64,000 bases of DNA from Blastocatellia bacterium (GTDB lineage: Bacteria; Acidobacteriota; Blastocatellia; Chloracidobacteriales; JADJPF01), in assembly GCA_016713405.1 (NCBI GenBank), contig JADJPF010000020.1, positions 186,001 through 250,000 on the forward strand, given 5' to 3'. The translations under genes and the position numbers were made by a program. Below the pieces are notes generated by a model. The model was given only the letters and a program-made list of their open reading frames with translations. It ran no database searches and was not told the DNA's origin. This document shows, in pieces, positions 8,496 through 17,205 of the stretch; the stretch's first letter is position 1, and each line of letters opens with the position of its first letter.

Positions 8496-10020
8496 ATGCG
8501 ACTTTTTGACTTTTTTGACTACCATGCTCGTGAATTTGGAAATGTAGAATATGTAATTCAAGGTGAGCGCAAATTAACCTATGCAGAAGCTTACAAGGCG
8601 GTAAATCAATTAGCTAATGCCTTTATTGAAGCGGGCTTGCAAGTAGGCGACCGAATTGCAATGCTATCAAAAAATAGTATTGAATATTTAATACTTTATT
8701 ATGCTGCGGCTAAAGCAGGTGTGGTTCCTGTCCCTCTTAATTTTCGTCTTTCTCCTCCAGAATGGGTTTATATAATTAATGATTCTGGAGCAAAATTGTT
8801 AATAACTTCTGCTGCTTATGTAGATTCAATAGCTGCAATCAAGTCTGAGCTAACAACTGTTACTCAATATGTTTCAATTGATGCTGAAGAAAAAGAAGGT
8901 TGGTTAAATTATCATAATTGGGTAGCACGACAGCCTATAACCCCACCAAAAATGGCTATTGATGATAGTTGTGATGTTTATCAAATGTACACTAGCGGAA
9001 CAACAGGACATCCAAAAGGCGCGGTTTTATCAAATCATGCAGTTACATCTAATTTAATGCAAATAGCTGCTTTTTTAGAGCGTGGAAGAGGCGAGAGATT
9101 TTTAATTGTTGCCCCGCTTTATCATGCTGCTGCGGTGGTTGGACGTTTAGTTCGTACTCACACGGGCGGGACCATCTATCTACAAGAGGACTTTAACCCT
9201 GTGGAAGTTGTGCGTGCAATTAGCGAAGAAAAATCATTCACGCTACTTTAGTTCCTGCAATGATCCAAAAAAATTTGATAGCTTACGTTATGTAGCTTAC
9301 GGAGCATCTCCAATAGCTGAAAACACATTAAAAACAGCAATAGAAGTGTTTAAGTGTGATTTTGTACAAGTTTATGGGATGACAGAAACCACAGTTGCTA
9401 TAACATCTTTGCTAGCTGAACCTCATAAAAGGGCTTTAAGCGATAAACCAGGCCTTTTACTTTCTGCTGGACGAGCTTTACCAGGAACAGAAATTCGTAT
9501 TGTTGATGAAGATGATAATGATGTAGCTACTGGAGTTACAGGAGAAATTATTGCACGAGGCCCGCAATTAATGAAAGGCTATTGGAACAAGACAGAAGCA
9601 ACGGCTGAGGCTTTGCGCGGTGGATGGATGCACACAGGCGACGCGGGCTATCTGGATGAAGACGGCTTTTTATATGTCCAAGATAGAGTCAAAGATATGA
9701 TCATATCAGGAGGAGAAAATATTTATCCACGAGCAATTGAAGATATTCTTTATCAACATCCATCTGTTGCTGATGCTGCTGTAATAGGCGTTCCAAGTGA
9801 AAAATGGGGAGAAACCGTTAAAGCTATTGTAGTGCTTCGTAAAGATAAAACTGCAACTGCTGAAGAGATAATGGAATTTTGCCAAAGTCGCCTAGGTAAA
9901 TTTGAATGTCCAACTTCAGTTGATTTTATTGCAATGCTGCCGCGTAACCCTAGCGGAAAGGTGTTGAAACGAGAACTTAGAGAACCTTACTGGGCAGGCC
10001 GTAAACGTAGAGTTTCTTAA
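8496..10020 (+). CDS. AMP-dependent acyl-CoA synthetase/ligase, two frameshifts
   Basis: An adenylate-forming enzyme that activates a carboxylic acid to its CoA thioester. AGGAGG at 8482-8487 places the start at ATG 8496 rather than 8490. The N-domain has the AMP-binding loop YTSGTTGHPKGAVL; the C-half has VYGMTETT, the hinge YLYVQDRVKDMIISGGENIYP and the catalytic Lys in NPSGKVLKREL. The frame breaks at 9229-9233 (five A; six restores EEKIIHATLVPAMIQ) and again at 9267-9273 (seven A). The loop between MIQ and FDSLRY is roughly ten residues shorter than usual, so a small deletion may also be present. Acyl preference cannot be told. Confidence 0.85.
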
Positions 10021-10045
10021 ACTTGTAGATGGTTTTTGTTAGTTT

Positions 10046-10087
10046 TTAGGGAATTAATAAATTGAAAAATCCTTATTGATTCCCTAA
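10046..10087. terminator. Inverted repeat, probable bidirectional terminator
   Basis: TTAGGGAATTAATAA (10046-10060) and TTATTGATTCCCTAA (10073-10087) pair with a single mismatch. The element lies between the convergent ligase (ending 10020) and DNA methylase (ending 10169), with A/T-rich flanks on both sides. Confidence 0.5.
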
Positions 10088-10168
10088 TTAAATTCTCTAA
10101 AGAGTTCCCTAATTTTTAAATTACTTAATAAGAAATTTTTTCAATTTTATCATTGGAAATTGGCATCG

Positions 10169-11766
10169 TTATATAGCCTTAAAATGAAAAATTGTTTCTG
10201 AATAAGCAGCTTTATCTCTTTCTGTACGGTTTAATACAGGGCGTTTATGTTGATTAACAATTTGCATACCAGCAATTTCTGCAATTGTTGGGTATAAGTT
10301 ATATTTGTCATTTGCTACTAAAAATACATCATAATTATTAGCTAAAAATCTTTTACAATTGTTTAATACATCAGCTATTGCTTGGGTATAATTTTGTTTT
10401 GCTTCTTGGCTTTGACCTTGTTGTAAAGAGCCTATTTCTAGTTTATCTCTACGTTCTATTTCAAATAGATCATAAGCATAAGCGTGTTGTTGATGATAAT
10501 CTATTAAACCAACATATGGCGGGCTAGAAAAAATACCTTTGATTTTTTGATTACAAACTGAGTTGGCAAATTCTTTTGAAATTTGTTAAGTTCTGCCGCT
10601 ATGTCAATTGTTCTACTGTCTCCAGAAAGACAAACTTGCCAGGTTTTAGTTCTTAATTTATCAAATTCTACTAATCTTTTAATAGTATCTTTACTATAGC
10701 TTTCCCACCATTTTATTATAGAAAAAAGAGGTTTACAGATTTTGCCATGTTTGGTGCAGTAATAAGTTGTTGTAACTGGTTCAATTAAAGTTGCTAAATC
10801 AGAATGTGTTGTTGCTCTACAACTGCGAATAGTGCGACTTAAAATAATGCGAATTATATTGTAGGTAGAAGAATTTTTTATTTTATTAATTTCAGATAAA
10901 ACAACTTCTATTTCATCTCTAATATGTTTTGAATACCACTTGTCCAAAAATGTATCAGCTTTATTTTGGTGAAGTTGGATTTTATGCTCATCTAACAATT
11001 TATAGTAAATAGATAAGAACTCTTTTTCTTTTTCTATTCCATAACTTTTTTCATCGATTTCTTTGCGTTTTAGCTTATAGCGATAATCTGGAGTAGGAAA
11101 AAATTTACTATTAAACTCAAATAATTCTGCTAAAAGTTTTTGTTCAAACTCTACTACAGGTGAATTTTGTAAGAATATCTTTAGTTTATCAGTGATTTTT
11201 TTAATCTCGTTATGTATATCAACTAAATCATACTTGGTTAATTTAGCGGTTGCTATTTGTGCATTAAAGTCAGACACATCAACCCCAATAGAATGCATTC
11301 CTAGTTCACACGCTTGAACTAAAGTTGTACCGCTACCTGCAAATGGATCTAAAATAATATCGCCAGGCTTAAAATAAATGTTTTGCTTAAAACTGTCTGT
11401 GTGGCTATCCAAAAAATACTCTACTAGTTGTGGGATAAATTTTCCTTTGTAAGGGTGCAATCGATGAACATGTTTAGTTGTTTCAGATTCTTTATACTTA
11501 TCAAATGATAAAGCCCAATTTAGATCATTACCTAACTGTTCTTTCCAGTTAACTTCTCTTTCTGTAGTAAAGTTATCATAGTAGTTAGTTAGTTCTGCTT
11601 TAGATACTTTGATTGTGCTATTTTCACTAAATTTAGTAATGAGTCCATACTGAATTAAGTAGGATATATTTGATGTTGTTACTTGTTTTTTTATATAGTT
11701 ACTTGCCCATTCGCTAGCAGTTTTTATGTTTAATAAATCATTTTCTGGGGGTAAGGATTCTTCCAT
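10169..11766 (-). CDS. Site-specific DNA methyltransferase (N4/N6 type), frameshifted
   Basis: A DNA methylase of about 530 residues. The AdoMet-binding motif I is DPFAGSGTT (about residues 134-142). The catalytic motif IV, SSPPYVG, lies near residue 415 in a second frame encoded at 10511-10530. The frames join if one base is restored in the four-T run at 10574-10577, giving FQKEFANSVCNQKIKGIF before SSPPY. The C-terminal part (ANNYDVFLVANDKYNLYPTI, then KRPVLNRTERDK) continues to a stop at 10169. Motif I precedes IV with a long insert that may hold target recognition. The SPPY form fits amino-methyltransferases, often N4-cytosine. No restriction endonuclease is adjacent, so it looks solitary. 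Confidence 0.75.
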
Positions 11767-11784
11767 ATTTGTTATTTAATTAAT

Positions 11785-11955
11785 TTGAATAAAATAAAAG
11801 AAAGAATTTTGCCTATAGTATTCTTAATAGCATATAGAGTCAAGGTAGGCGTTAAATTTGAATACCAGTTAACAGAATTTGGTAAAAAATTTAGTAAAAT
11901 TTTGGCTGATATTGACGAGCTAAACCATTTTATTGAGCAAAACTTAGGCTCTTAA
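11785..11955 (+). pseudogene. Possible remnant of an HxlR-type regulator C-terminus
   Basis: An open stretch without a convincing start codon ends at TAA 11953-11955. Its C-terminal half reads KVGVKFEYQLTEFGKKFSKI, resembling the wing of HxlR winged-helix repressors ('PPKVEYSLTELGKSL'). The DNA-recognition helix and N-terminal Cys of that family are absent, so if real this is a decayed fragment. Similarity is by eye only. Confidence 0.25.
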
Positions 11956-12006
11956 CCATTTTTCAGCTATTAAAAATTTGTGCTATGATACGTTTTTTCA
12001 TAAAAA

Positions 12007-12834
12007 ATGAAACTTAAACCAAGTAGTAAGGCATATTTAAAAGTGAGTGAGATAAATCAAAAAATACTTAATATTGCTTTTTATCGTTTTGTAGAACTAT
12101 CAGATCTTGTAGATCTACGTAATTCTTTACGAGAATTAGGTCAAGAATTAAACCTTAAAGGGACTATTCTGCTTAGTAGCGAAGGGATAAATGGAAGTCT
12201 TGCAGGATTTGAGGAAAATATCAGAACTTTCCAACAATCAATCAAAAAATATCCTTTTGGTTCAAACCTAAATTATAAGGAAAGCTACTCAAACTTAGTT
12301 CCATATAAAAGATATTTGGTCAAATTAAAAAAAGAAATTATCCCAGCAGGTGATAATGATATAAAACCCGCAGTATTAACAGGCACTCATATAAGCCCTA
12401 GTGAATTAAAGCTATGGTTAGATGAAAATCGGGAGTTTGAATTTTTAGATACTAGAAATGAATTTGAAATTGAGTTTGGAACATTCAAAAAAGCTAAACA
12501 GTTGAATTTGAAACATTTCCGTGAGTTTTCAGAAAAACTAAAGTTACTGCCTGAAGAGTCTAAACTAAAGCCTATGGTAATGTTTTGTACAGGTGGAATT
12601 AGATGTGAAAAAGCCTCTGTAATTGCTATGAAATCAGGGTTTAAAGATGTTTATCAATTAGATGGTGGTATCTTAAAATACTTTGAAGAGTGCGGAGAAG
12701 CACACTATGAAGGGGAGTGCTTTGTTTTTGATGAAAGAATTAGTCTAGATAGTCATCTCCAAGCAAGATCTGAAAAGGCGGAAAACCTTAAAGACCTAGT
12801 ACCAAACCCTAGGAAAGTTTATAAAAGTGAATAA
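12007..12834 (+). CDS. trhO: tRNA uridine(34) hydroxylase, rhodanese-type (TrhO/YceA)
   Basis: 275 residues, the normal length. The N-terminal acylphosphatase-like part carries the conserved GTILLSSEGINGSLAG. The rhodanese domain has FLDTRNEFEIEFGTF and the active-site loop FCTGGIRCEKAS, whose first Cys is the expected catalytic residue. The tail has YQLDGGILKYFEECG and the C-terminal Cys in GECFVFD. TrhO proteins hydroxylate U34 in certain tRNAs on the way to 5-methoxy- or carboxymethoxy-uridine. ATG 12007 has only a weak ribosome site. Another nucleic-acid methyltransferase gene follows after 16 nt and may be co-transcribed. Confidence 0.9.
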   Translation: MKLKPSSKAYLKVSEINQKILNIAFYRFVELSDLVDLRNSLRELGQELNLKGTILLSSEGINGSLAGFEENIRTFQQSIKKYPFGSNLNYKESYSNLVPYKRYLVKLKKEIIPAGDNDIKPAVLTGTHISPSELKLWLDENREFEFLDTRNEFEIEFGTFKKAKQLNLKHFREFSEKLKLLPEESKLKPMVMFCTGGIRCEKASVIAMKSGFKDVYQLDGGILKYFEECGEAHYEGECFVFDERISLDSHLQARSEKAENLKDLVPNPRKVYKSE

Positions 12835-12850
12835 TTAGGAAATAGATTGT

Positions 12851-13714
12851 ATGACTTTTGTATGGAATGAAAGCCATTTCTTTAAAAATTGGGCTAAACC
12901 CGGCCCTTGGGTTTCTCCTTTGGATAATCCTGATCTCCAACCAAATTCAGATGAAACTTTGGATGCTCTTTGTGGGCATTATAGAATCTTTCAGCTAAGT
13001 AAAGGTCATAGATATTCTACAGATGATTTGCTTACGGCATGGTATGGAACGGCATGGTGTCCTAGTGCTAGAAATGTCTTGGATCTTGGTAGTGGTACAG
13101 GTAGCGTGGGTATGAGTGTAGCTTGGAAGCTTCAAGGGGTTAGAGTAGTTGCTATTGAAGCACAAGAAATTAGCGTCCAGTTAGCACATAAATCAGTTAA
13201 ATTTAATGGTTTAGAAAATCGTTATGAAATTCGTCATGGGGATCTTCGTGATCCTGCAATCCTTTCTAAAGATGAAAAATTTGATTTAATTTTAGGTAGC
13301 CCTCCTTATTTTCCAATGGATGCTGGTATTCATGGGGCGCATCCTCAAAAAATTGCTTGTAGATTTGAACTTCGTGGTTCCATCATTGATTATTGTAAAG
13401 TTGCTTCTGAGCATTTGGATTGGGGAGGTATGTTTGCTTGTATTTTTCCATTTCTTCCAGACCATCAAGCTAAACGTGTTATCAACGCAGCTAAAGAAGC
13501 AGGTCTTACAATTGTTCGTCAACGTCCAATTATATTTAAGGAAGGGGATTTGCCGCTACTTTCTGTTTTTGCAATGGTGCGCTCTGATCATTTACCAGAA
13601 TCTTTTCGCAATCAAACTTGGCAAGAACCGCCTTTGATAATCCGAACCTTATCAGGCGACACTCACCCAGAATATAGTGCTGTTGCTCTTACAATGGGAC
13701 TTCCACCTTGTTAA
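12851..13714 (+). CDS. TrmN6-like tRNA1(Val) adenine-N6 methyltransferase
   Basis: 287 residues. The AdoMet-binding motif is VLDLGSGTGSVGM, followed by the acidic strand end VVAIEAQE, and the amino-methyltransferase motif IV is LILGSPPYF in place of the usual NPPY. The N-terminal FQLSKGHRYSTDDLLTAW matches the start of TrmN6/YfiC proteins ('Q...HRFSTDALLLA'). These methylate N6 of A37 in tRNA1(Val). An extra N-terminal 40 residues are present. It is 16 nt after trhO, another tRNA-modification gene. Its stop overlaps by four bases the stop of the convergent SagB-like gene. Confidence 0.7.
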   Translation: MTFVWNESHFFKNWAKPGPWVSPLDNPDLQPNSDETLDALCGHYRIFQLSKGHRYSTDDLLTAWYGTAWCPSARNVLDLGSGTGSVGMSVAWKLQGVRVVAIEAQEISVQLAHKSVKFNGLENRYEIRHGDLRDPAILSKDEKFDLILGSPPYFPMDAGIHGAHPQKIACRFELRGSIIDYCKVASEHLDWGGMFACIFPFLPDHQAKRVINAAKEAGLTIVRQRPIIFKEGDLPLLSVFAMVRSDHLPESFRNQTWQEPPLIIRTLSGDTHPEYSAVALTMGLPPC

Positions 13715-14433
13715 TTTTTTCCACACACACCAACATAAAGAACTACATCGCTTGTAGGCAGATGTAGTTCTTTTGCTACGGCTTCTTCAAAAAATCCTCC
13801 TAGCGGAAGCGTAACTAAATTTTCTTGTGTAGAAAGTAAACAAAGATTTTGCATTAAATGGCCTGCTTCTAGTAAAAGAAAGCGGTAGCCTCGCTCACCA
13901 TATTTTTTAGTGATTCTTGCCCCATCACCAACCAAGATCCAAAGCAGCGAACCGCCTTCAAAATGTACCATTGAAGGAATTAATTGTTTCCATCTATTGT
14001 AGTTAGCCCCTTTAGCTATTTGTGAAAGGTAATGTCCTTGACGATCATAATGATAAAGCCCGGAATCAATCCAGGATGTTTGAAAAATTGCTAAATAAAG
14101 CTCTAAAGATTGTAAATCGCCTGACGATGGAGTTGGCCCGCGAGAATTTTGGCCCGTAATGCCATGACTAAAAAAAAGTAGTCGACTAAGTGTTTTACAA
14201 GACAACATTTCTGTTTGAAACTTTCTAGCAGAACGACGAGACAAAAGAGTTTTTTCTAAATTTGACCAGAGTTTTGGCTTTACTTTTTCTAACTTCCATT
14301 GAGGATAGCCCGGATAAGTGCGTGAAGAGTGAATAGCACCTTCTTGTTCTACCTGAATTATTCCTTGAAAAAAATCAGGAAGTTTTGTTTGGTCAAGTTC
14401 ATATCGATAGAAAAATTTTCTTTTTGAGTCCAT
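13711..14433 (-). CDS. SagB-type (McbC-like) FMN dehydrogenase of a TOMM pathway
   Basis: 240 residues of nitroreductase/SagB fold. Visible hallmarks are the LLSRRSARKFQTEMLSCKTLS segment (FMN phosphate-binding Arg pair), the GPTPSSGDLQSLELYL stretch and the C-terminal RFLLLEAGHLMQNLCLLS with LPLGGFFEEAV. In thiazole/oxazole-modified microcin (TOMM) synthesis this flavoenzyme oxidises thiazolines/oxazolines to aromatic azoles. It is shorter than streptococcal SagB (about 316) and looks like the bare dehydrogenase domain. It is the last gene of a five-gene minus-strand operon, 21 nt after the YcaO gene. Its stop overlaps the convergent methyltransferase. Confidence 0.8.
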   Translation of the reverse strand: MDSKRKFFYRYELDQTKLPDFFQGIIQVEQEGAIHSSRTYPGYPQWKLEKVKPKLWSNLEKTLLSRRSARKFQTEMLSCKTLSRLLFFSHGITGQNSRGPTPSSGDLQSLELYLAIFQTSWIDSGLYHYDRQGHYLSQIAKGANYNRWKQLIPSMVHFEGGSLLWILVGDGARITKKYGERGYRFLLLEAGHLMQNLCLLSTQENLVTLPLGGFFEEAVAKELHLPTSDVVLYVGVCGKN

Positions 14434-14454
14434 AAATTTTAATTAACCAAGCAT

Positions 14455-15711
14455 TTAAGCAAAAGGATGAGGAAGTATTTTTGACCAATCTTCTAAGCTT
14501 CTTGACTTCCATAACTTGCCGCCAAGATGCGGCCAATTATGATTGCCGTGTAAGGGCTGTAGCCCCGGAACGGCTACTTTTAACACTTGCCAGTTGGCAG
14601 TTTGATCAATATTTGTTGGTGTCATATTGCGAAATAATATTGGGTGCTTGACTCCAAGTTTTTCTGACAAAATATTAAGATTTTCTTGATCAAATATTGG
14701 CAAATTATTTATTTTTTTTGCCCTTTGTAAAACGGTTGAAGATAGCTTTTCTGGATAAATGCTATAGTAAACCGCGTGTTCGGAAAAGTCTGTTGGAATA
14801 ATAGGTTTAGCTTTACCTTGAATGATTTCATCTTTCAAATACCTAACAAAGCCCCTGCCTTGAATAGCTTCTAAAATCGACTTTAGCCAACTCTCTTTTA
14901 TAGTCTCACGACAGGCTGCACCTGCACTAAAACAGTAACCTTCTAGGTCTAAACCTTCAACACTTACAATTGTGACATTTGAGCTATAAGGCGAATCAAT
15001 TCGGTAGAATTTATATGTAAGGTTAGGTCTGATAACCCTGCGTTTAATTTCTTGGTCAAGGAGTGAAAAAACAAAATTAGCTGGATATTCTTCTAGCGGG
15101 TAACTTTCCCACCAAGCCCCAATGATAGCGTCACGCTCGATTACTTCTTGAACTCCGCGTAGCAACACAGGATGACCTAAGCGGCCAGCAGAAAGACCTG
15201 TTGAAATAGAAGCACATAAGCTTTGGTGATTATCTGTTGTGCAACTTAACTCTGAACGAGGAAAAAGATAAGCAAGCTCTTCAGGTATCCAATAGGGAAG
15301 TCCACTAGCAAAGCTACGAAAACACACCCAATTACAAATTGTGTTGTTATCAAATTTAGTAAAAGGAAAATCTTTTTGGCTGTATTGCTCATCGTGAAAT
15401 AAGACCCATTCATCAGGTTTTACAAGCATTTCATCTAAAGACCAAGAATTAATGCTTGCTTTAATAAATTGGTCTTGGGGCAAGGGGCTAGCTTGAAATC
15501 TTTCAATAGCTTCTCCAATACAAGCCATTCTTGCTGCTTCTTTTGTCCAAGCAGCACCACCAACATTTAAGCTTTTATTATTAAATCCAGAAGATGAAAG
15601 AGTTGCACCCCACATAAAAACTTCTGGGTCATAAGCTCTTGGAGCAATTTCACCAAAGCTAGTAAAAAGTCCTGTAAAACGGCTTTCTGTCCATAAATCA
15701 AGCTTTTTCAT
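14455..15711 (-). CDS. YcaO-domain cyclodehydratase (SagD-like)
   Basis: 418 residues from ATG 15711, two bases after the preceding stop; an upstream ATG at 15741 would overlap that gene and encodes no family sequence. The YcaO ATP-binding residues can be seen in ARMACIGEAIERF, VIERDAIIGAWW and SILEAIQGRGF (the E-x-x-E-R and E-A-x-Q-x-R patterns). The C-terminus ends LPHPFA, like the proline-rich tail needed by azoline-forming YcaO proteins. The enzyme would use ATP to cyclise Cys/Ser/Thr of a precursor peptide into azolines. Adjacent genes supply the leader-binding partner and dehydrogenase, which distinguishes it from housekeeping E. coli-type YcaO. Confidence 0.9.
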   Translation of the reverse strand: MKKLDLWTESRFTGLFTSFGEIAPRAYDPEVFMWGATLSSSGFNNKSLNVGGAAWTKEAARMACIGEAIERFQASPLPQDQFIKASINSWSLDEMLVKPDEWVLFHDEQYSQKDFPFTKFDNNTICNWVCFRSFASGLPYWIPEELAYLFPRSELSCTTDNHQSLCASISTGLSAGRLGHPVLLRGVQEVIERDAIIGAWWESYPLEEYPANFVFSLLDQEIKRRVIRPNLTYKFYRIDSPYSSNVTIVSVEGLDLEGYCFSAGAACRETIKESWLKSILEAIQGRGFVRYLKDEIIQGKAKPIIPTDFSEHAVYYSIYPEKLSSTVLQRAKKINNLPIFDQENLNILSEKLGVKHPILFRNMTPTNIDQTANWQVLKVAVPGLQPLHGNHNWPHLGGKLWKSRSLEDWSKILPHPFA

Positions 15712-15713
15712 GG

Positions 15714-16538
15714 TTAAACACCTTGGCGGCACCCTGGACAATCAGGAGCTATAAAAACTTGATGAGAAGATATTTCTAAAGAACTTATTTCTAAAACATG
15801 AAGTCGATAAATGCTAGCGGGTAATTCGGTTTCTTGTAGAAACGAGAGTTTCCATAAAACCAATTGTTCTAGCATCTTAACGCCATAGTCAGGAAAATTT
15901 ACAGCTTTAATAGATTTTGGAGCTTGTTCTATTAATTCTTGATAAATTTCTGGTGTTGGAGAAAGTTGCTTAAATTGGCTAATAAGACAAGCTAGACAAG
16001 CTCCAATATTAGGAAAAAATATTGGACTAACAAAACCTCTTGTCATTGCTCCATAACTTACCCATAAAAATAAAGAATTTTCCATCAATCTTTGTTGGTT
16101 AAAAGTTAATATTTGCTGGTAATCAAGACGATCTTGGCAAAGAATTTTTATTATATTTTTACTGTCTTTATTAAAATCTTTTTCCGCTAAATTTTGTAAT
16201 AGCTCAAAGACTTTTCCACTACCAAAAATTTCTAGTTTGTAATTTTCTTTTGTAGCTATTTTTAATACAACATTTTCAATTAAAACACGCTCACCATAAA
16301 GCCTTTCTAAAATAGCTAAGGCTTGTTCTTTTAAGGGTTCGTCAAAGTTTTCTAATATTTCTTTAGTTAATTTGTTGCCATCAATTTTTGCAAGTAGAGA
16401 GGGAAGCCAGGAATCTAAATTTGCACCTGTTAAAGTGTAGCGATAATCTTCACCTGCAACTAATTTAACAATGTTTTGCTTGCTAATAATGGTAAAAGGA
16501 AAAGCAAACTTAAAAGATTTTTGTAAAATATCTTTCAT
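15714..16538 (-). CDS. TOMM leader-peptide-binding / cyclodehydratase partner (SagC/Ocin-ThiF-like)
   Basis: 274 residues. The first about 90 residues have the winged-helix-like pattern expected of a RiPP recognition element (YRYTLTGANLDSWLPSLLAKIDG, with repeated LTKEI/LIENV blocks), which binds the precursor leader. The remainder is a degenerate E1/ThiF-like domain. Two CxxC pairs, CLAC (about residue 168) and CPGC at the extreme C-terminus, are placed as in the structural zinc site of these proteins. It would present the substrate to the YcaO enzyme. The gene is 3 nt after the SRPBCC gene and 2 nt before the YcaO gene, so translation is probably coupled. Confidence 0.75.
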   Translation of the reverse strand: MKDILQKSFKFAFPFTIISKQNIVKLVAGEDYRYTLTGANLDSWLPSLLAKIDGNKLTKEILENFDEPLKEQALAILERLYGERVLIENVVLKIATKENYKLEIFGSGKVFELLQNLAEKDFNKDSKNIIKILCQDRLDYQQILTFNQQRLMENSLFLWVSYGAMTRGFVSPIFFPNIGACLACLISQFKQLSPTPEIYQELIEQAPKSIKAVNFPDYGVKMLEQLVLWKLSFLQETELPASIYRLHVLEISSLEISSHQVFIAPDCPGCRQGV

Positions 16539-16541
16539 TGC

Positions 16542-17192
16542 TTATTTAGTAGTTTTTAGTCTATTTTCTACAGCTTTAATTACAGGTTTTAGCTGGCTTA
16601 AAAATACATTATTTGTAACAAACTGTGGAAAAGGTGAAATTTGGGACTCTAGCGAATAGACCACCAAAGTTTTATCTGCTGAAATAGGCGTAATTGCCCA
16701 GCTACCACGATTAATTTTTACTACATCGCCTGGTTTATCCCAAGATGCAACATATTTTTCAGGGGTTTCTGAGTGGGTTATATCAACATCCATCGGCCAA
16801 GTGCCAATAATAGAAGTTACTTCGCCAGCCATATGAAAAATATTATTTTCTTTTTTCTCTACTTTACTTATCTTAATTGACCAAAATTTCCCGCCAAAAA
16901 TTTCTGCAAAATGCTCATAGTCTGTCACTACTTGCCAAACGTCTTTAGCTGGATAATTTAGCACAGCATAACAATGGATTTCTTTTTGGCCCGTAGGAGT
17001 TAAAAAAAGCTGGGTGACAATGCCTTGTTCAACCGAAGTAGGGATTTTTGGAGTCGAACTAGCCCAACTACCTCTAATGGCAAAAGTAAAGAGCAAAATA
17101 GTAGAAATTATTGTTGCTGCTATCAGTAATTTGATAGCGATTGACTTTTTAGGTGGTATTTCTGTTTGATTTTCTTGATTTTCTGTAGACAT
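16542..17192 (-). CDS. Membrane-anchored SRPBCC (START/polyketide-cyclase-like) protein
   Basis: 216 residues. A cytoplasmic N-terminal tail (1-20) is followed by one strongly hydrophobic helix (about 21-44), then an SRPBCC-type domain: EIHCYAVLNYPAKDVWQVVTDYEHFAEIF is the usual first strand-helix unit, and the C-terminal helix is VFLSQLKPVIKAVENRL. The domain would lie outside the cytoplasmic membrane and has a deep pocket for hydrophobic ligands. It is 13 nt after the candidate precursor and 3 nt before the leader-binding gene, so it belongs to the TOMM operon. Its role there (binding, transport or immunity) is unknown; it is not a standard TOMM component. Confidence 0.75.
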   Translation of the reverse strand: MSTENQENQTEIPPKKSIAIKLLIAATIISTILLFTFAIRGSWASSTPKIPTSVEQGIVTQLFLTPTGQKEIHCYAVLNYPAKDVWQVVTDYEHFAEIFGGKFWSIKISKVEKKENNIFHMAGEVTSIIGTWPMDVDITHSETPEKYVASWDKPGDVVKINRGSWAITPISADKTLVVYSLESQISPFPQFVTNNVFLSQLKPVIKAVENRLKTTK

Positions 17193-17205
17193 TTTTTATT
17201 TATTT

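Noticed and set aside
9208..9240. Independent start of a second acyl-CoA ligase gene at 9208
   Set aside because: The sequence continues the same enzyme after a homopolymer indel; the upstream residues in that frame are not family sequence.
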